NCBI RefSeq assembly: GCF_963676685.1
Contig: NC_092344.1
Span: forward strand, 87,760,749-87,824,748
Origin: Mytilus edulis
Lineage: Eukaryota; Mollusca; Bivalvia; Mytilida; Mytilidae
Reading direction: 5' to 3'
DNA: 64,000 nt
Below the pieces are notes generated by a model, which did not search any database, was not told where the DNA came from, and worked only from the letters and a program-made list of their open reading frames with translations. This document shows positions 34,184 to 45,902 of this stretch, piece by piece (the first letter of the stretch is position 1; each line of letters begins with the position of its first letter). The translations under genes and the position numbers were made by a program.

Positions 34184-35474
34184 CACCTGGAAAAAAGTAT
34201 TGCAACACCAAATTCAAATTCAAATTAAAAAAATACTTTTTATTTTTTTATTAAATGATTTTTTGAAATAGAACTAGTTAAACATTATTTAAATATCACC
34301 TGAGTTTAATCAATAAATATCGACTCTTTCAGTTCTTATCTGCACATGCAGCTACTGTACTCGTAAACACTAAAACAGATGTTTTAATCCTCATTGTTTT
34401 CAACACTTAAAATAACCAAGTTTATAAATTTATGTTATTTACACCTTGTAATTGGTCATCCACAACTCATAACTGCAGCAAGATGGCAGATATCCAGCAT
34501 GAGGGAAGCAGGTATGCCGCTGTGATAATTGCATGTATTGTTGGTCATCTCCATTTCACTATAAGTCGTTTTGAGAATAAAATCCAGGCAAGAAACGATG
34601 TTAAAGACCTTCCGAGGTCAAGAAGATCCCCTATAACATCTGCTAGGGAAAATTAAGCATAATGAAGGTTGGTCAGAAGGAAACCCATTGCAAAAAATAC
34701 AATCCTAAAAAGTGAATAATGACCATACAGGAGCCTTTAAGCAAGAACTGTTCAAGATCGGCTCATCGCTACTGGTTATCGTGCGATAATACCATTTCGG
34801 GGACCTTTGCCTACGAACAGACACACAGATGCCCGTATCCAATATTGTGCAGAGCTCGCCAAAGTTGGAAATTAACGTTGTGGAGGAAGATCCATTGTTC
34901 CAATGGAATTCGGTTTATCTTCCTTGGCCCTTTCGTAGCCCGAATTCGAACCATATCGAGCATATATGGGACACTGATGGGCGTAAAGTGCACGAAAGGA
35001 CACCCCAGTTCAAACAGGTCATGAAATAAACAATACCTTGTGTCAAGAATGGTTGCTACTAGCTTAGCAACAAATGAGTCGACTTATGGCAGGAATCAGA
35101 AGACATTAAGATGCGGTTATCCGTTTGAATGGAAGCTGCGCACAAAGTACTAATTATTTGGCGTATATCGACCAACCATGATGTGAACAATCATCTAAAG
35201 ATTAATTTTGAAATGTCTGACATTGTAAAGTTCGACTACAGTAAAACTTGTAAAATGCATTTTTTTGTACAAAAAACACTTCATTTTGTTATAAAAATTT
35301 TGGTTCGATAAAACCTTTTTTTTTCATACATTTTTTGTTCGTTTTAAAGCCAATGTTATCATTAACTACGTTTCGATATTATTTTACAAATATTTTATCA
35401 TATTCCATCCAAAATAAGAGACTGATTTTTCAATTTTTAAAAAATCAAGGTGTTGCAATACTTTTTTCCATGTG
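34184..35474. mobile_element. Tc1-like transposon, decayed
   Basis: The element is 1291 bp, close to the usual 1.3 kb of Tc1 elements, and is flanked by TA. The inverted ends read CACCTGGAAAAAAGTATTGC and the inverse of CACATGGAAAAAAGTATTGC, followed by AACACC. It carries a broken transposase and lies inside a family C repeat. Confidence 0.9.
34483..35029 (+). pseudogene. Broken Tc1-type transposase
   Basis: Three blocks in changing frames match Tc1 transposases. The N-terminal DNA-binding part has ISRFENKIQARNDVKDLPRS then RRSPIT, resembling the linker between the two helix-turn-helix domains. The second block reads RLIATGYRAIIPFRGPLPTN. The last block reads WPFRSPNSNHIEHIWD, keeping the final Glu of the DDE triad in the IEHIWD motif. 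The segment between the second and last blocks that should carry the first two Asp residues is missing, and stops and frameshifts occur, so it cannot be active. Confidence 0.85.
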
Positions 35475-35612
35475 TATATATACAAAGTATGTAGCAATCG
35501 GGTCTTCCACTTTCTTAAATATAAAGCCAATGAGGGGTTAGTTAATGCTTCATCAGCCGTTTCACTATCCCTATGTCACGCTTTCTGCAACAAAAGTTGC
35601 AGGCTCGATAAA

Positions 35613-37982
35613 AAAGCAACTGTCAGATTTATGATGAAACAATAAATGAAAAACAGACATACTAGAAAGCAACTAACATCAACCCCTTAATTTTAGCATT
35701 TAAAAGAACAACTCATGTAAGTGTTTTATAGGAATTTAATTATAAAATACAATGAATATCAACATATCTGTATATCTCTTATCTACAAGTAACAGTTACA
35801 ACATCACTACAATTAGAAAACAAAAGAAATTTTGGCAACTGCGATTTCTTTCAAATGTCATTAATGTACAAGTTTTTTATCCTCTGGTCAAGCTATTTCT
35901 ACCACTGAAAAATTCTAATTGGTCCAATTTTGATCATTTCCTTTCAATTGGTATGGTCAAATTAACTTCCTGATTTATCAAGTTTTTCTTGATTTTAGCA
36001 TTTTATCTATCTCTTTAAAGACAAATTACTGTCAATTTTTGTAATATTTTTATTCAAAGGGAGATAACTATTTTCTCTTTTCCAGTCAAACAGTTCTTTT
36101 CATTGCACTGTACAAATATTCCAAAATTCAAAATTAATCTGCCTTTTTTCTTTATTCTTTGTTTTTAATCTGTGACAAACCACTCTACAAATATGATTCC
36201 TGAGATGTTTATGAATATCAATAAATTTCACACACATCAAATAACAAATCATCAAACTTAGCAATGTTTCAAATGAAAATCTTTAAAATTACACCACATC
36301 TAAAATTTAATTGAAGTTATCAAAATTTTAAGGTATTCCTGCAGACCAAGATTAACAATTAAAAAACATAAGAAAGTCTGTTTGCATTACAAATAAGTAA
36401 CTATATTTTGGTCAACTATTTGCAGACCTCAGGCATGATTTTGCAGTTGCCAGACATCTAAATTTGCAACGAATAAAAATACAATATAAAGTCATTCCTT
36501 AATTTTAGAGTTTAGTTTTGCTTGAAAATATATTATTAGGCTGATAAAAATCAAATACACATATTTTCAAACAAATTTAGAATCCAACATGTATAAAAGT
36601 AGTGACATGATCTGTTCTTCACACCAAACAAAGAATAACCTTCAAAATAACCTTCAATTATTCCATTATCTCCTGTTCTCAAATTGACAAAATAGACTTT
36701 TGATTACACTACAATCACATACACATATCACAATGATCTACGAATGCATAAACCTGTTTATATTACAAATATAACAGACACAAAATCTTATCACTATAAA
36801 GTCACAATTTTTTTTTTTATCAAATAAATTTTCGATAACATTTTTAATTCAAATAAAATCATGTGGTGAAGTATTCCTTGTGCATGGATTTTTTTCTCTC
36901 TCAATATATCATATTGTTGAAGAAGTTATTAATAAATAAATTTACATTTCAAATAAAAAGTTCTGATGTGACATGTTTGGAGTTTAACATTATTTGGCTG
37001 TTTCAGAATCTAAAGGACTATGGGTAATTTCATTGTTTGTACCCCAAAATGAAAATAACGTTACGTCATTGGTAGAGTTTCCATTGTTTTGGATGTTTTC
37101 AACCAATCACGACGTTTTGGTGTACACTTTTGAAAAATATTACCTAGAATGCATTAGAAATATAAAACAGTGAATTGCACACTTTAATGCGGACATAAAT
37201 CTTGTTACAAGCAATACTGAATGACAAAATGAAAACATGAAAACACAAGTATGATTCTTAATTTGAATAAGGTAAAAATAAAAACCATTATGCTCTGGGT
37301 TGTTGGAAATTTAATGTTTAAACCATTAATAAAAAAATCACCATTTATTTAAGCAATCAAATTTATTAACTCAAATATATTGATACAATATAAGACAATG
37401 TAAGGAGGTCATTATCAATAAATTTGTAGAACCTGTTTAAGTTTACATGTCTCTCCTTCATTTATAGAAGTCACTTCAGTAATGGAAAGGCTAAAATCTA
37501 TGTTGCTCTGGAAAATTGTGGTGACTTTTTCAGAGAGTTTTACCTATCTCATCCTATGTTTCTTTCCATAATATTAAAATTGTCTACATAGAATAATTAT
37601 TTGGAAAATAATAGTCACAAACTAGCTTCTTTGTAAAGAAGTTGTTTCATATTATGAAAAACAAATATTAAGCACTTTCAATTGGATTTTTAAATTTAAA
37701 AAAGTGAATTGACTTGTGGATATTTATACAAATATATGAGGAAAACACAAAATGATGAAATAAAATTAGCTGACTAAATAAACTTGTTCTTGGCAATTAT
37801 TATTTACATACATTGTTTTCCTTATCAATTCTTATATTGTACATGTATCAAAAGATTTTGGAGAAACCTATATTTACTGACAATCAAAATTAGAATGTTC
37901 AGATCTATAGAGATGATTTAGTATTCTTTTTATTTGTATATCAGAAGTTAGCATTTAGCATGTTCAGTATAATATTATCATG
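35613..37982. other. AT-rich intergenic sequence downstream of AdipoR
   Basis: I see no coding exon or structured repeat. A stretch near 37050-37135 with two CG-containing motifs (AACGTTACGTCATTGG, CAATCACGACGTTTTGG) may be part of a dispersed element. Confidence 0.4.
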
Positions 37983-38297
37983 AAACAAGAATGTGTCCTC
38001 AGTACACGAATGCCCCACTCGCACTATCATTTTCCATGTTCAGTGGACCGTGAAATTGGGGTAAAAACTCTAATTTGGCATTAAAATTAGAAAGATCATA
38101 TCATAGGAGACATGTGTACTAAGTTTGAAGTCGATTGGACTTAAACTTCATCAAAAACTACCTTGACCAAAAACTTTAACCTGAAGCGGGACAGACGGAC
38201 GGACGGACGGACGGACGAACGGACAGACGGACGGACTGACGGACGCACAGACCAGAAAACATGATGCCCCTCTACTATCGTAGGTGGGGCATAAAAA
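37983..38297 (+). repeat. Dispersed Pearl/Helentron-like repeat with (ACGG)n tract, copy 2
   Basis: It is nearly identical to 645-942, with a longer GGAC tract, and ends with the same 27-nt hairpin at 38265-38291. It lies beyond the AdipoR 3' end. Confidence 0.75.
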
Positions 38298-38353
38298 ATG
38301 TTGTAAATTGAATCAAAATTAGCTTTTCCTTGTTTACAGTAAAATATTTATAA

Positions 38354-38359
38354 TTTATT
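38354..38359 (-). terminator. Candidate polyadenylation signal of AdipoR
   Basis: The minus strand reads AATAAA about 230 bases downstream of the AdipoR stop codon. The AT-rich context makes chance occurrence likely. Confidence 0.3.
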
Positions 38360-38586
38360 CATATTCACTACATTAATTGTTTAGAAGAGTATAAAACAAC
38401 TAAACTGTACAATATAATAAATAATGATATGTGTCCTCAGTGTTGAATCTAAGTGGAAACAATAAAACATAACATCATGTAACCACTCATCTAAGGAGGG
38501 CTAGGATCAAACACTAGAATTTGTATCACACCAGTCAGAAACTCTTGTATAACATTTCCCCTTATTATACAATCATCTTCTTATAT

Positions 38587-38715
38587 CTAACTACTAATAT
38601 CTGTAGCTAGACAATCTCCAAGTGTTAGACGGTAACTAGCAATCTGTGTTATACCATGGTAATGAACAAACGCTGCAGCCAGAACAAACATATGAAATAT
38701 CTGATGACTCTGACA
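38587..38715 (-). CDS. AdipoR: AdipoR terminal coding exon 6
   Basis: It encodes residues 351-392 and a TAG stop. CQSHQIFHMFVLAAAFVHYH carries zinc ligands His354 and His358; the first residue is Cys where human has Phe. Confidence 0.93.
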   Translation of the reverse strand, partial: CQSHQIFHMFVLAAAFVHYHGITQIASYRLTLGDCLATDISS

Positions 38716-41700
38716 CTAAAAAATAGAAAAAAAGATCATAAAAATTGATCAAACTTATAAATCTACTTCTGGTTAATTTGTTTGGTCATGTAAACCTTGC
38801 AAATACAAATAAATATATAAGTTATCAGCTGATTTTCTTATATTGACATTGATTTACATTGGTTTTGATCAAATATGTCATTTTTTTTTATAGAAATAGT
38901 AAACAATAACAACTGATAAGTTGGTGAAGTTTAAAGTCATATGAAACAAGTAAGTGGTGAAAAATAATGTTTATCCAATTCTTGAACCAATGCATGCATA
39001 TATCATAAACTTAGTCCTCTGTGCATGATTTTATCATTTTTTACACAAAATATATCGTATAATCGTCCTTTTTTTTCTCTCAGTCTGTTTTAATTGAACA
39101 AACATGGCTGCTCATTAAATGCCGTGTTTTGAAGCCGAAGTATACTGATTGTTACCTTGTAGTAAACAAATGAAAAAAGCATGGGTATTGAGCATGTGTT
39201 TAACATGTACAATCAGATAATTGTTTATTTTAATGACAGATCCATGCGTATTGCGATCACCAGATTTTTACGAGGAGGGTTATGCTCAGGTCACTATGCA
39301 TACGGAAAATATGTTGGCGAATTGCTTCCTGGAAGCAAGCTATTAAAACTAAGTAAGCTTTTTCTAAATGTGGACTAATTAAATAATTTTCCTCAGAAAA
39401 AAGTATATGTACATAAGTTGTATATTCAAAACTATCCATTTAGTAATAAAAAAACATATGCATAATTTTTTTTAATTTGAGGTTTCATATGACTTTAAAT
39501 GGTAAAGTAATCTGTCATCATCAATTTTGGTAAACCTGTATTTGTTACACTGAAACAGGGCTCAGTAATTGTGGCACACTATTTTCCTGTTGCATTATAT
39601 AACACATTTCATTCTATTAATCAAATAATTCTTTGAAAAGAAACCCTATAAACACTACAGTTTTTTTGCTTAAATTTCCTCTTGACTTTATAATAGACAA
39701 ATCTAGATTATTAAAACTACACATTTCAGTAAAAATATGGCCAAATGAGGCTTTTTTTACAACCATTTATTTAAACAGTAATTAATACATTCACTAGTAA
39801 CTTACCCAAATGTCGAATTTTCCTGGAAATATTCTTTCTGGTACTCTGAATGCATAAATGAGTGCCCCCACAATATACAGTACAGCCATCAGACAAAGCC
39901 AGCCTAGCGAGGCATTGTTCACAGCTTGGTCAAACCCATCAGATATAACAAAATGTAAGGCTGGAATCACTCCACTTAATCCAAGTGCTATAAACATTCC
40001 TGTAAACAAAATAAATTTTGCCATAAAAACTATATGAAACAATGAACAATTATAGTATTGGCAAACAATGATTGTACTTAACAGTGGACACTGATAATAT
40101 TGGCAAACAATGTCAGATCATATCTAGCCGTGTACACTGATAATTTTGGCAAGCAATGTCAGATCATATTTAGCAGTGTACACTGATAATTTTGGCAAGC
40201 AATGTCAGATCATATTTAGCAGTGTACACTGATGATATTGGCAAACAATGTCAGATCATATTTAGCAGTGTACACTGATGATATTGGCAAACAATGTCAG
40301 ATCATATCTAGCAGTGTACACTGATAATATTGGCAAACAATGTCAGATCATATCTAGCAGTGTACACTGATAATGTTGGCAAACAATGATTGTATACAGC
40401 AGTGTACATTGATGATATTGGCAAACAATGATTGTATCTTACAGTGTACAATGATGATATTGGCAAACAATGATAGTATATATATAGTAGTGTTCAATGA
40501 TGATATTGGCAAACGATAATGATATCTAGCAGTGTTCAATAATGATATTGACAAACGATAATGATATCTAGCAGTGTTCAATGATGATATTGACAAACGA
40601 TAATGATATCTAGCAGTGTTTAATGATGATATTGGCAAACGATAATGATATCTAGCAGTGTTCAATGATGATATTGGCAAACGATAATGATATCTAGCAG
40701 TGTTCAATAATGATATTGGCAAACGATAATAATATCTAGCAGTGTTTAATGTCATGATAATATTGGCAAACAATGATCGTATATAGCAGTGTACAATGAT
40801 AATACATGTATTGGTAAACAATGATCGTATATAGCAGTGTACAATGATAATACATGTATTGGTAAACAATGATCATATGTAGCAGTGTTCAGATAATATT
40901 GGCAATCAATAACCACTAAACTCATCAGTTAGCAGTTCATGTAAACATGCTTAACAAATGGCCACATACATATGTCAAGTCAAAATATTGAACTCTCATT
41001 TCCCTCAATTGAAAAACTGCTTATTTTTGTTTGATGGAAACTATAAAATAGCTTAAAACAGGAAAATGGATTACTGGAGGACAGAATTGATGCTTTTCTC
41101 TACATTATTTTTTGTATTTACTTTTTGTTTTCTAAATTATATGTTCCTGATGTAAATCTTGAAAAATGATAATTTTCTTGCATCACTTAATTATTGTTTG
41201 TTATTACCTGCTCTTATTCCTCTGAATTGTGGCTCCCTGAACTTATCAAAGAGAGAAACAACAATACAAATAGTTCCTAGAACAAAGATGAGAACCAAAT
41301 AGGCTATTTTTGGTACAAGACGACAGTAGAAACTGTAGTACAGCCAAGGTACAAATGATCCCATGGTCAGTATGGCAATTCCACAATAGTCCAACCTACA
41401 AAACATAAAAACTTTCTGAACAAATGTTTGGTTGTTTGTCGGTTGTTTATTATGAAACTGCAGTGATAAACTAATGGTAACATGAATCTAGAATTGTAAG
41501 TTACACCAGTAAAATGTAAACTTGATCTGTGTATTGTGGTAATAGGCATTGTGTATAAGTTTTATAACTAAAGTTAGAGATCAGTAACAAAATATTCAGC
41601 AATATCAAATGGTGTATATCTTAAAATTATCATGAAAATGCACATCTAACAAATCTATTTTCATTTTTGTAGATCACAGTTAAAATGCTTTCTAACATGT

Positions 41701-44700
41701 GAGAAGAGGTAGAATTTTTGATGGGGGTTTTCCAATTTTTTTATTCATCTTATAGGAAATTGGTCACAACAAAAACCATTTTCCTTATGTTATACGTTTG
41801 CTGGATTGTATAACTTCTTGACGTATTACTTACATTTTTTTTTAATAAAATCTAAACAAGCATGCTATACTTACTTGTTAAACAGCTTGCCAACTTTCTC
41901 TGAATGATTAAATACTGTGTGAAACAGCCATGAAAATCCTAAACACAAAATTGCACCAGCAAAGAATGCAGAGAAAACAGCCTTTTCCTGCCACTGGATC
42001 TCCACTGATGGACGAGTTAAAAAATATCCGGCTATCCCCATGAAAGCTATCATACCTAAACAAAAGAATGTTTTAAATATAGTTATAAATATTTTCTGAA
42101 GTATTCTAACATACATATGTAACAATATTCAATCCATTTATGATCCATGGGAAATGAGATCAGTCAAACGAACGCTGCTGAAAAAACATGTACACCATAC
42201 ATTCATTCTTTACACCTAATACAATTGACCTTTTACTAACAGAATCTGAGAAACAGACTAACTTAGTAATGAACTCTTAATGTTGACCAATGATCCAAGT
42301 CAGGAGCCTGTATTTCAGTGGTTTAGGTTCATTCTAGTCCGTCATATTTTTTTTCGTAAATTTTTTTTTTTTTTATAAATTATATTTCAAATAGAATTGT
42401 TTCATATCTTTCATGTCCAGACCATATGGTATCGTTTCTGTATGTATCCTAAATATAAAGTATATATTACCTAACAAATGGGACCATATATTTCCAGTTT
42501 CTGTATGAATCCTAAATATAGATTTAAAACATTCTCTAAATGAATTAGTTGGGACTCTGTGTCCTTTATGTAAAAAGTCATTATCTTGTAACCAATCTGG
42601 TAGACTATGATGGTTTACCACCCTCCATCCAGCTTCCCATACACGCTTTACAAACTCCTCTGCATGTTCAGCAGCCTTACATGGTCCAGCTAGGAAGTCA
42701 AGTCGCGATGTTTTATGCTCTATTTCATTTTCTCCTTCTTCTGAGTCAGATGTTTGAGAAAAATGTCTCTGTTAAAAATATAGGAAGAATAAATTAAAAC
42801 ATTAACCCAAATTGTCTTTTCAAAATCATCATGGTATTTTTTTCTAAAGTGTACACTAAAATATTTTGATTGGTTTAAAAGTATCTAAACATTGGAAATT
42901 CATTGTAACATTATTTTCATTTTGGTGTTTATGAACAATGAGATCACCCATAGTGCTTTAGATCATGACAAGGAGAATTTGATATGCACATTTTATTCAC
43001 TGGCAATTAAAAAATGTTCACTGTTTCTCCTAGGCCACCCACTTTTTAGATACATTTGTACAGTCAGTTGGTGTGTCCCCTTAATTTTCCCCAAATAGCA
43101 CTAGATGTTTTTTTATAGGAACTTAAACAACTAAAAATAGATTTATTAGAGCATAATACATTTAAGCTTAAATAAGTATATATTTCATAACTAGACTGCT
43201 GTTATATTTTTCTACACATATTTTCTCTATGCATTAATTTAAATCAGGACTTCAAAAAACTGCCATCTTTCCTGGACAAATCAGTTTCTTTCAATGAATG
43301 TCTGCTTAAAGTAGCACTGAGCAGGATTTCATTTACTGTCATAAAAGTGACACAAAGAGCAATCACTGTAAAAACAAGAAACAGATTTTATCAGTTTAAA
43401 CATTAAAAAATGTTCTGGCAGTTTCCAAAATGACTACGAAGTTTTGAAAAAATCAAAGATTTCTAAAAAAAACTGTAATCTTAGATTGTCTTAAAATACT
43501 GCAAAAAAAAAAAAAAAACGCCAAAAGAAGGCAAAAGCGTTAAGCCTCACTTCCACAACAAAATTATGCAGGCTCATAAAAACTAGGTGCTCCACAGGGC
43601 GCAGCTTTATATGACTGCAGTAGTTGAATCCTGAACAGTTGGGGCAAGTATGGACACAACATTCAAGCTTGATAAAGCTCTGAATTTGGATTGCGATAAA
43701 ATTTTTGACATAATATGGGTTTCTGACACAAAACAAATGTCAAGATCTTACAAATCTATTGTACAATATTGTGCAATTAAAGATTTCTTCTTTTAACTTT
43801 TCAAAAATTTGGAATTTGAGAAATTTGAAGAAAAATAATTGAAAACAACTACCACCACCCTTTTTTTGGCAATTAGTCCAAAACCTGACATTTCTTTATA
43901 CATAATATACAAGTAGTGTAACGGTGGTAAATCTGAACATACCCAACATTGTTAAATGTTTTTGAATTACCTCCCTTACCCTGCTTTAAATTGTCTTAAT
44001 TGTCCATTGACCAGAAATATCTAGTTTTTCCCCTTTTTTGCCCCTAATTCTGAAACATTTTGAGCCATAACCCCCCAAAGTCAATACTAACCATCCCTTC
44101 ATGGTATGGAAACTTGTGGTTTAATTTGCAAGAGATTCATACACTTAAACATAAGTTATTGTTTGAAAACTACAAAAATTATTATTTTGGGACCCCTTCT
44201 TGGCCCCTTATTCCTAAAATATTGGGACAATAACCCCCAAAATCATTCCCAACCTTCCATTAGTGGTATTGAACCTTCTTGTAAAAATCTATAGAGATCA
44301 ACGCACATAAACACAAGTTATTGTCTGTAAACTCGAAAAATGCTTCTTTTTGGCCCTTTTTTGGTCCCTTATTCCTACATATTCAGGAAATTTAACCCCA
44401 AACTGAATCCAAGCCTTCCCTGTGCTATATGGAAATTTGTGGTACAATGTCAGAGAGATCCATACAGTAACACACAAGTTATTGTCTTGAAACTAGAAAA
44501 ATGCTTGTTTTGGCCCCTTTTTGGCCCTTAATTCCTAGACTATTTGCCCAATAACCCCTTAAAATAAATCCTAACCTACTACTTATGGTATTAAACATTG
44601 CGGTACAATTTCAGAACAATTAAAATACTAATACACAACTTTTTGTACTGAAACTAGATAAATTCTGTTATTGACCCCTTTGGGCCCCCAATTCCTAAAC

Positions 44701-45239
44701 CTTTGGGACCATAACCCCCAAAATCAATTCCTAGCTTCCTTTTGTGGTTATAAACATTGTGTTAAAGTTTTATTGATTTCGTTTTACTTATTCAAAAGTT
44801 ATTATCCGGAAACAATCTGCTTCGGACGACAAAGACGCAGACGACGTGATACCAATATACGACCAAATTTTTAAAAATTTTTGCAGTCATATAAAAACAA
44901 CCCATTTAATCAAATCTCTTTCACCCGTAACATATTAATACTAAACAATAAATTTCTTACTATATCATTCATTGCAACACCTTCAGGGATCCATTAATAT
45001 TGTGCTTTGAATTAAAAATAGTACATAATCAGTGCTGAAAAATATTTTACCTCTCTGCGTTTAAGAAGCTTTCCTTTTTCTGACTTAGTAAAAGCTTCTT
45101 TGACATGTGAAGCATTAGAGTTCAGATCTTCTGATACATCTGATTCGTAGGCGATGTCAATTTCTGGTACCGTCAACGGCTGTGAAACAATAGGAGATGG
45201 ATCTACAACAGCTGCATCTATTACAGCTATAGAAGCCAT
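38587..45239 (-). CDS. AdipoR: Adiponectin receptor (PAQR family), six coding exons
   Basis: This seven-pass receptor family binds adiponectin-like ligands in vertebrates and has zinc-dependent ceramidase activity, with the N-terminus in the cytosol. Exons: 45239-45051, 42768-42471, 42055-41875, 41395-41208, 39999-39806, 38715-38587. All phases join, giving 392 residues against 375-386 in human. Landmarks are EEFVKRVWEAGWRVV, LPDWLQDNDFLHKGHR, FKSIFRIHTETGNIWSHLLG, GFSWLFHTVFNHSEK, GSFVPWLYYSFYC, GLSGVIPALHF, RVPERIFPGKFDIW and SHQIFHMFVLAAAFVH. The zinc ligands correspond to His208, His354 and His358, with the 146-residue spacing of human AdipoR1. The disordered N-terminus is not conserved. 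A GTTGCAG acceptor just upstream (untranslated exon part 45270-45240) implies an upstream non-coding exon. Orthology to ADIPOR1 versus ADIPOR2 cannot be resolved; invertebrates usually have one gene. Confidence 0.95.
38930..39499. mobile_element. TTAA-type MITE in AdipoR intron 5
   Basis: TTTAAAGTCATATGAAAC at the left is perfectly inverted at the right (39482-39499). If TTAA is the target duplication, the ends start AGTCATATGAAAC. The 570-bp element has no credible ORF. Confidence 0.7.
39806..39999 (-). CDS. AdipoR: AdipoR coding exon 5
   Basis: It completes Gly286 and encodes MFIALGLSGVIPALHFVISD through RVPERIFPGKFDIW, phase 0 at the end. Confidence 0.95.
40040..40905. repeat. Tandem array of 46-bp and 42-bp units in AdipoR intron 4
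   Basis: About 18 units share GATATTGGCAAACAATG and CTAGCAGTGTACACTGAT-like motifs. The left half has a 46-bp period, the middle (about 40500-40740) a 42-bp period. Because 42 is a multiple of three, the minus strand stays open there and yields a repetitive ORF that is not a gene. Confidence 0.9.
41208..41395 (-). CDS. AdipoR: AdipoR coding exon 4
   Basis: It completes Lys223 and encodes LDYCGIAILTMGSFVPWLYY through FREPQFRGIRAG, covering membrane helices three and four. Confidence 0.95.
41875..42055 (-). CDS. AdipoR: AdipoR coding exon 3
   Basis: It completes Gly163 and encodes residues 164-222, including AFFAGAILCLGFSWLFHTVF with the first zinc-binding histidine, His208. Confidence 0.95.
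42471..42768 (-). CDS. AdipoR: AdipoR coding exon 2
   Basis: It encodes residues 64-162 plus one base, ending FRIHTETGNIWSHLLG at the first membrane helix. A partial copy of the end of this exon lies just inside the following intron (about 42415-42456). Confidence 0.95.
43584..44896 (+). repeat. Family B repeat, copy 2
   Basis: It starts AGGTGCTCCACAGGGCGCAG and ends TTGCAGTCATATAAA, with roughly 160-bp units containing TTTTTGGCCC and CCATAACCCCC. It lies in AdipoR intron 1. Confidence 0.75.
45051..45239 (-). CDS. AdipoR: AdipoR coding exon 1
   Basis: It encodes residues 1-63, from the ATG at 45239-45237 to KRRE, phase 0. It is an acidic cytosolic tail (IDIAYESDVSEDLN) without conserved motifs, accepted because it joins exon 2 in frame. 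Confidence 0.8.
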
Positions 45240-45670
45240 TACGATGATTCAGTTAATATCTTCTTTTAATCTGCAACATCAAAAGAAATCAATAGTTTAA
45301 TTACATTTATTCTAACAAACATATGCCTCATAAATTTTTCATTGAACATCATTTTCTATTTTATGTAAATTGTGAGTTTTTCTATACGTTTAAGTCCTAA
45401 CTTCCCCAGTACATGTACTAGTATATCTCGTCAATCGACTTTTGGAGCATCAACAATACAGCTAATAGTCATATCAACACACTATAAAATTATTATTACA
45501 ATTTTTAAACTTAATACCCTATCAAACATTCTGGTGAAAGGAGTAGGGGCAATAAGGCCTGGTTTTGGCCCACGAAAATAAAATGTTTGATAACTATTTT
45601 AAATTGGTACATGTTTAGAAAGGCATAGGGTCAAGAAATATAAATGAAAAACATAAAGATTTTTATCTGA

Positions 45671-45689
45671 TGACGTCACAATTACGTCA
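45671..45689. promoter_or_regulatory. Paired CRE-like sites upstream of AdipoR
   Basis: TGACGTCA (45671-45678) is followed four bases later by TTACGTCA (45682-45689), about 430 bases upstream of the AdipoR start codon. The position would suit a promoter or 5' untranslated exon, but similar TGACGTCA pairs near a fold-back at 53845-53905 raise the possibility of a repeat. Confidence 0.3.
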
Positions 45690-45902
45690 TAATATGTACT
45701 GTTTTCACAAAAACGATAAAAAATACAGAATTTATGCAGATTTTTATCTTTATTTCCATTGTGGAAACATTGTGCACAGCCAAGAAACAACGAAATAATT
45801 TAACAAGCTTTACTATAACTATTGACATAATCTCACCAAATATAAAGTTGTTTCTTGGGTGCGCACATACTTTTTCAATCAAAAATATACTTAAAAATTT
45901 AT

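Larger units (their letters stand above)
32880..35612 (+). repeat. Family C repeat interrupted by family A and Tc1 elements
   Basis: Sequence collinear with the full copy at 45903-46976 appears in three pieces: about 32900-33224, 34081-34183 and 35475-35612. Shared landmarks are GGACCTTGCAAGGTAC, AATATAGTTATCCTATT, CACTGAAC, CATAAGGCATGT, GGGTCTTCCACTTTC and the 3' hairpin at 35586-35601. The gaps hold a family A copy and a Tc1 element. Confidence 0.75.

Noticed and set aside
34432-35029. Several overlapping ORFs as host genes
   Set aside because: They are fragments of a broken Tc1 transposase in different frames.
39181-39439. Overlapping plus and minus ORFs in AdipoR intron 5
   Set aside because: They lie inside a MITE, have no recognisable domain and overlap on opposite strands.
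40354-40869. 171-codon minus-strand ORF with NTARYHYRLPIS repeats
   Set aside because: It reads through the 42-bp tandem array in an AdipoR intron.
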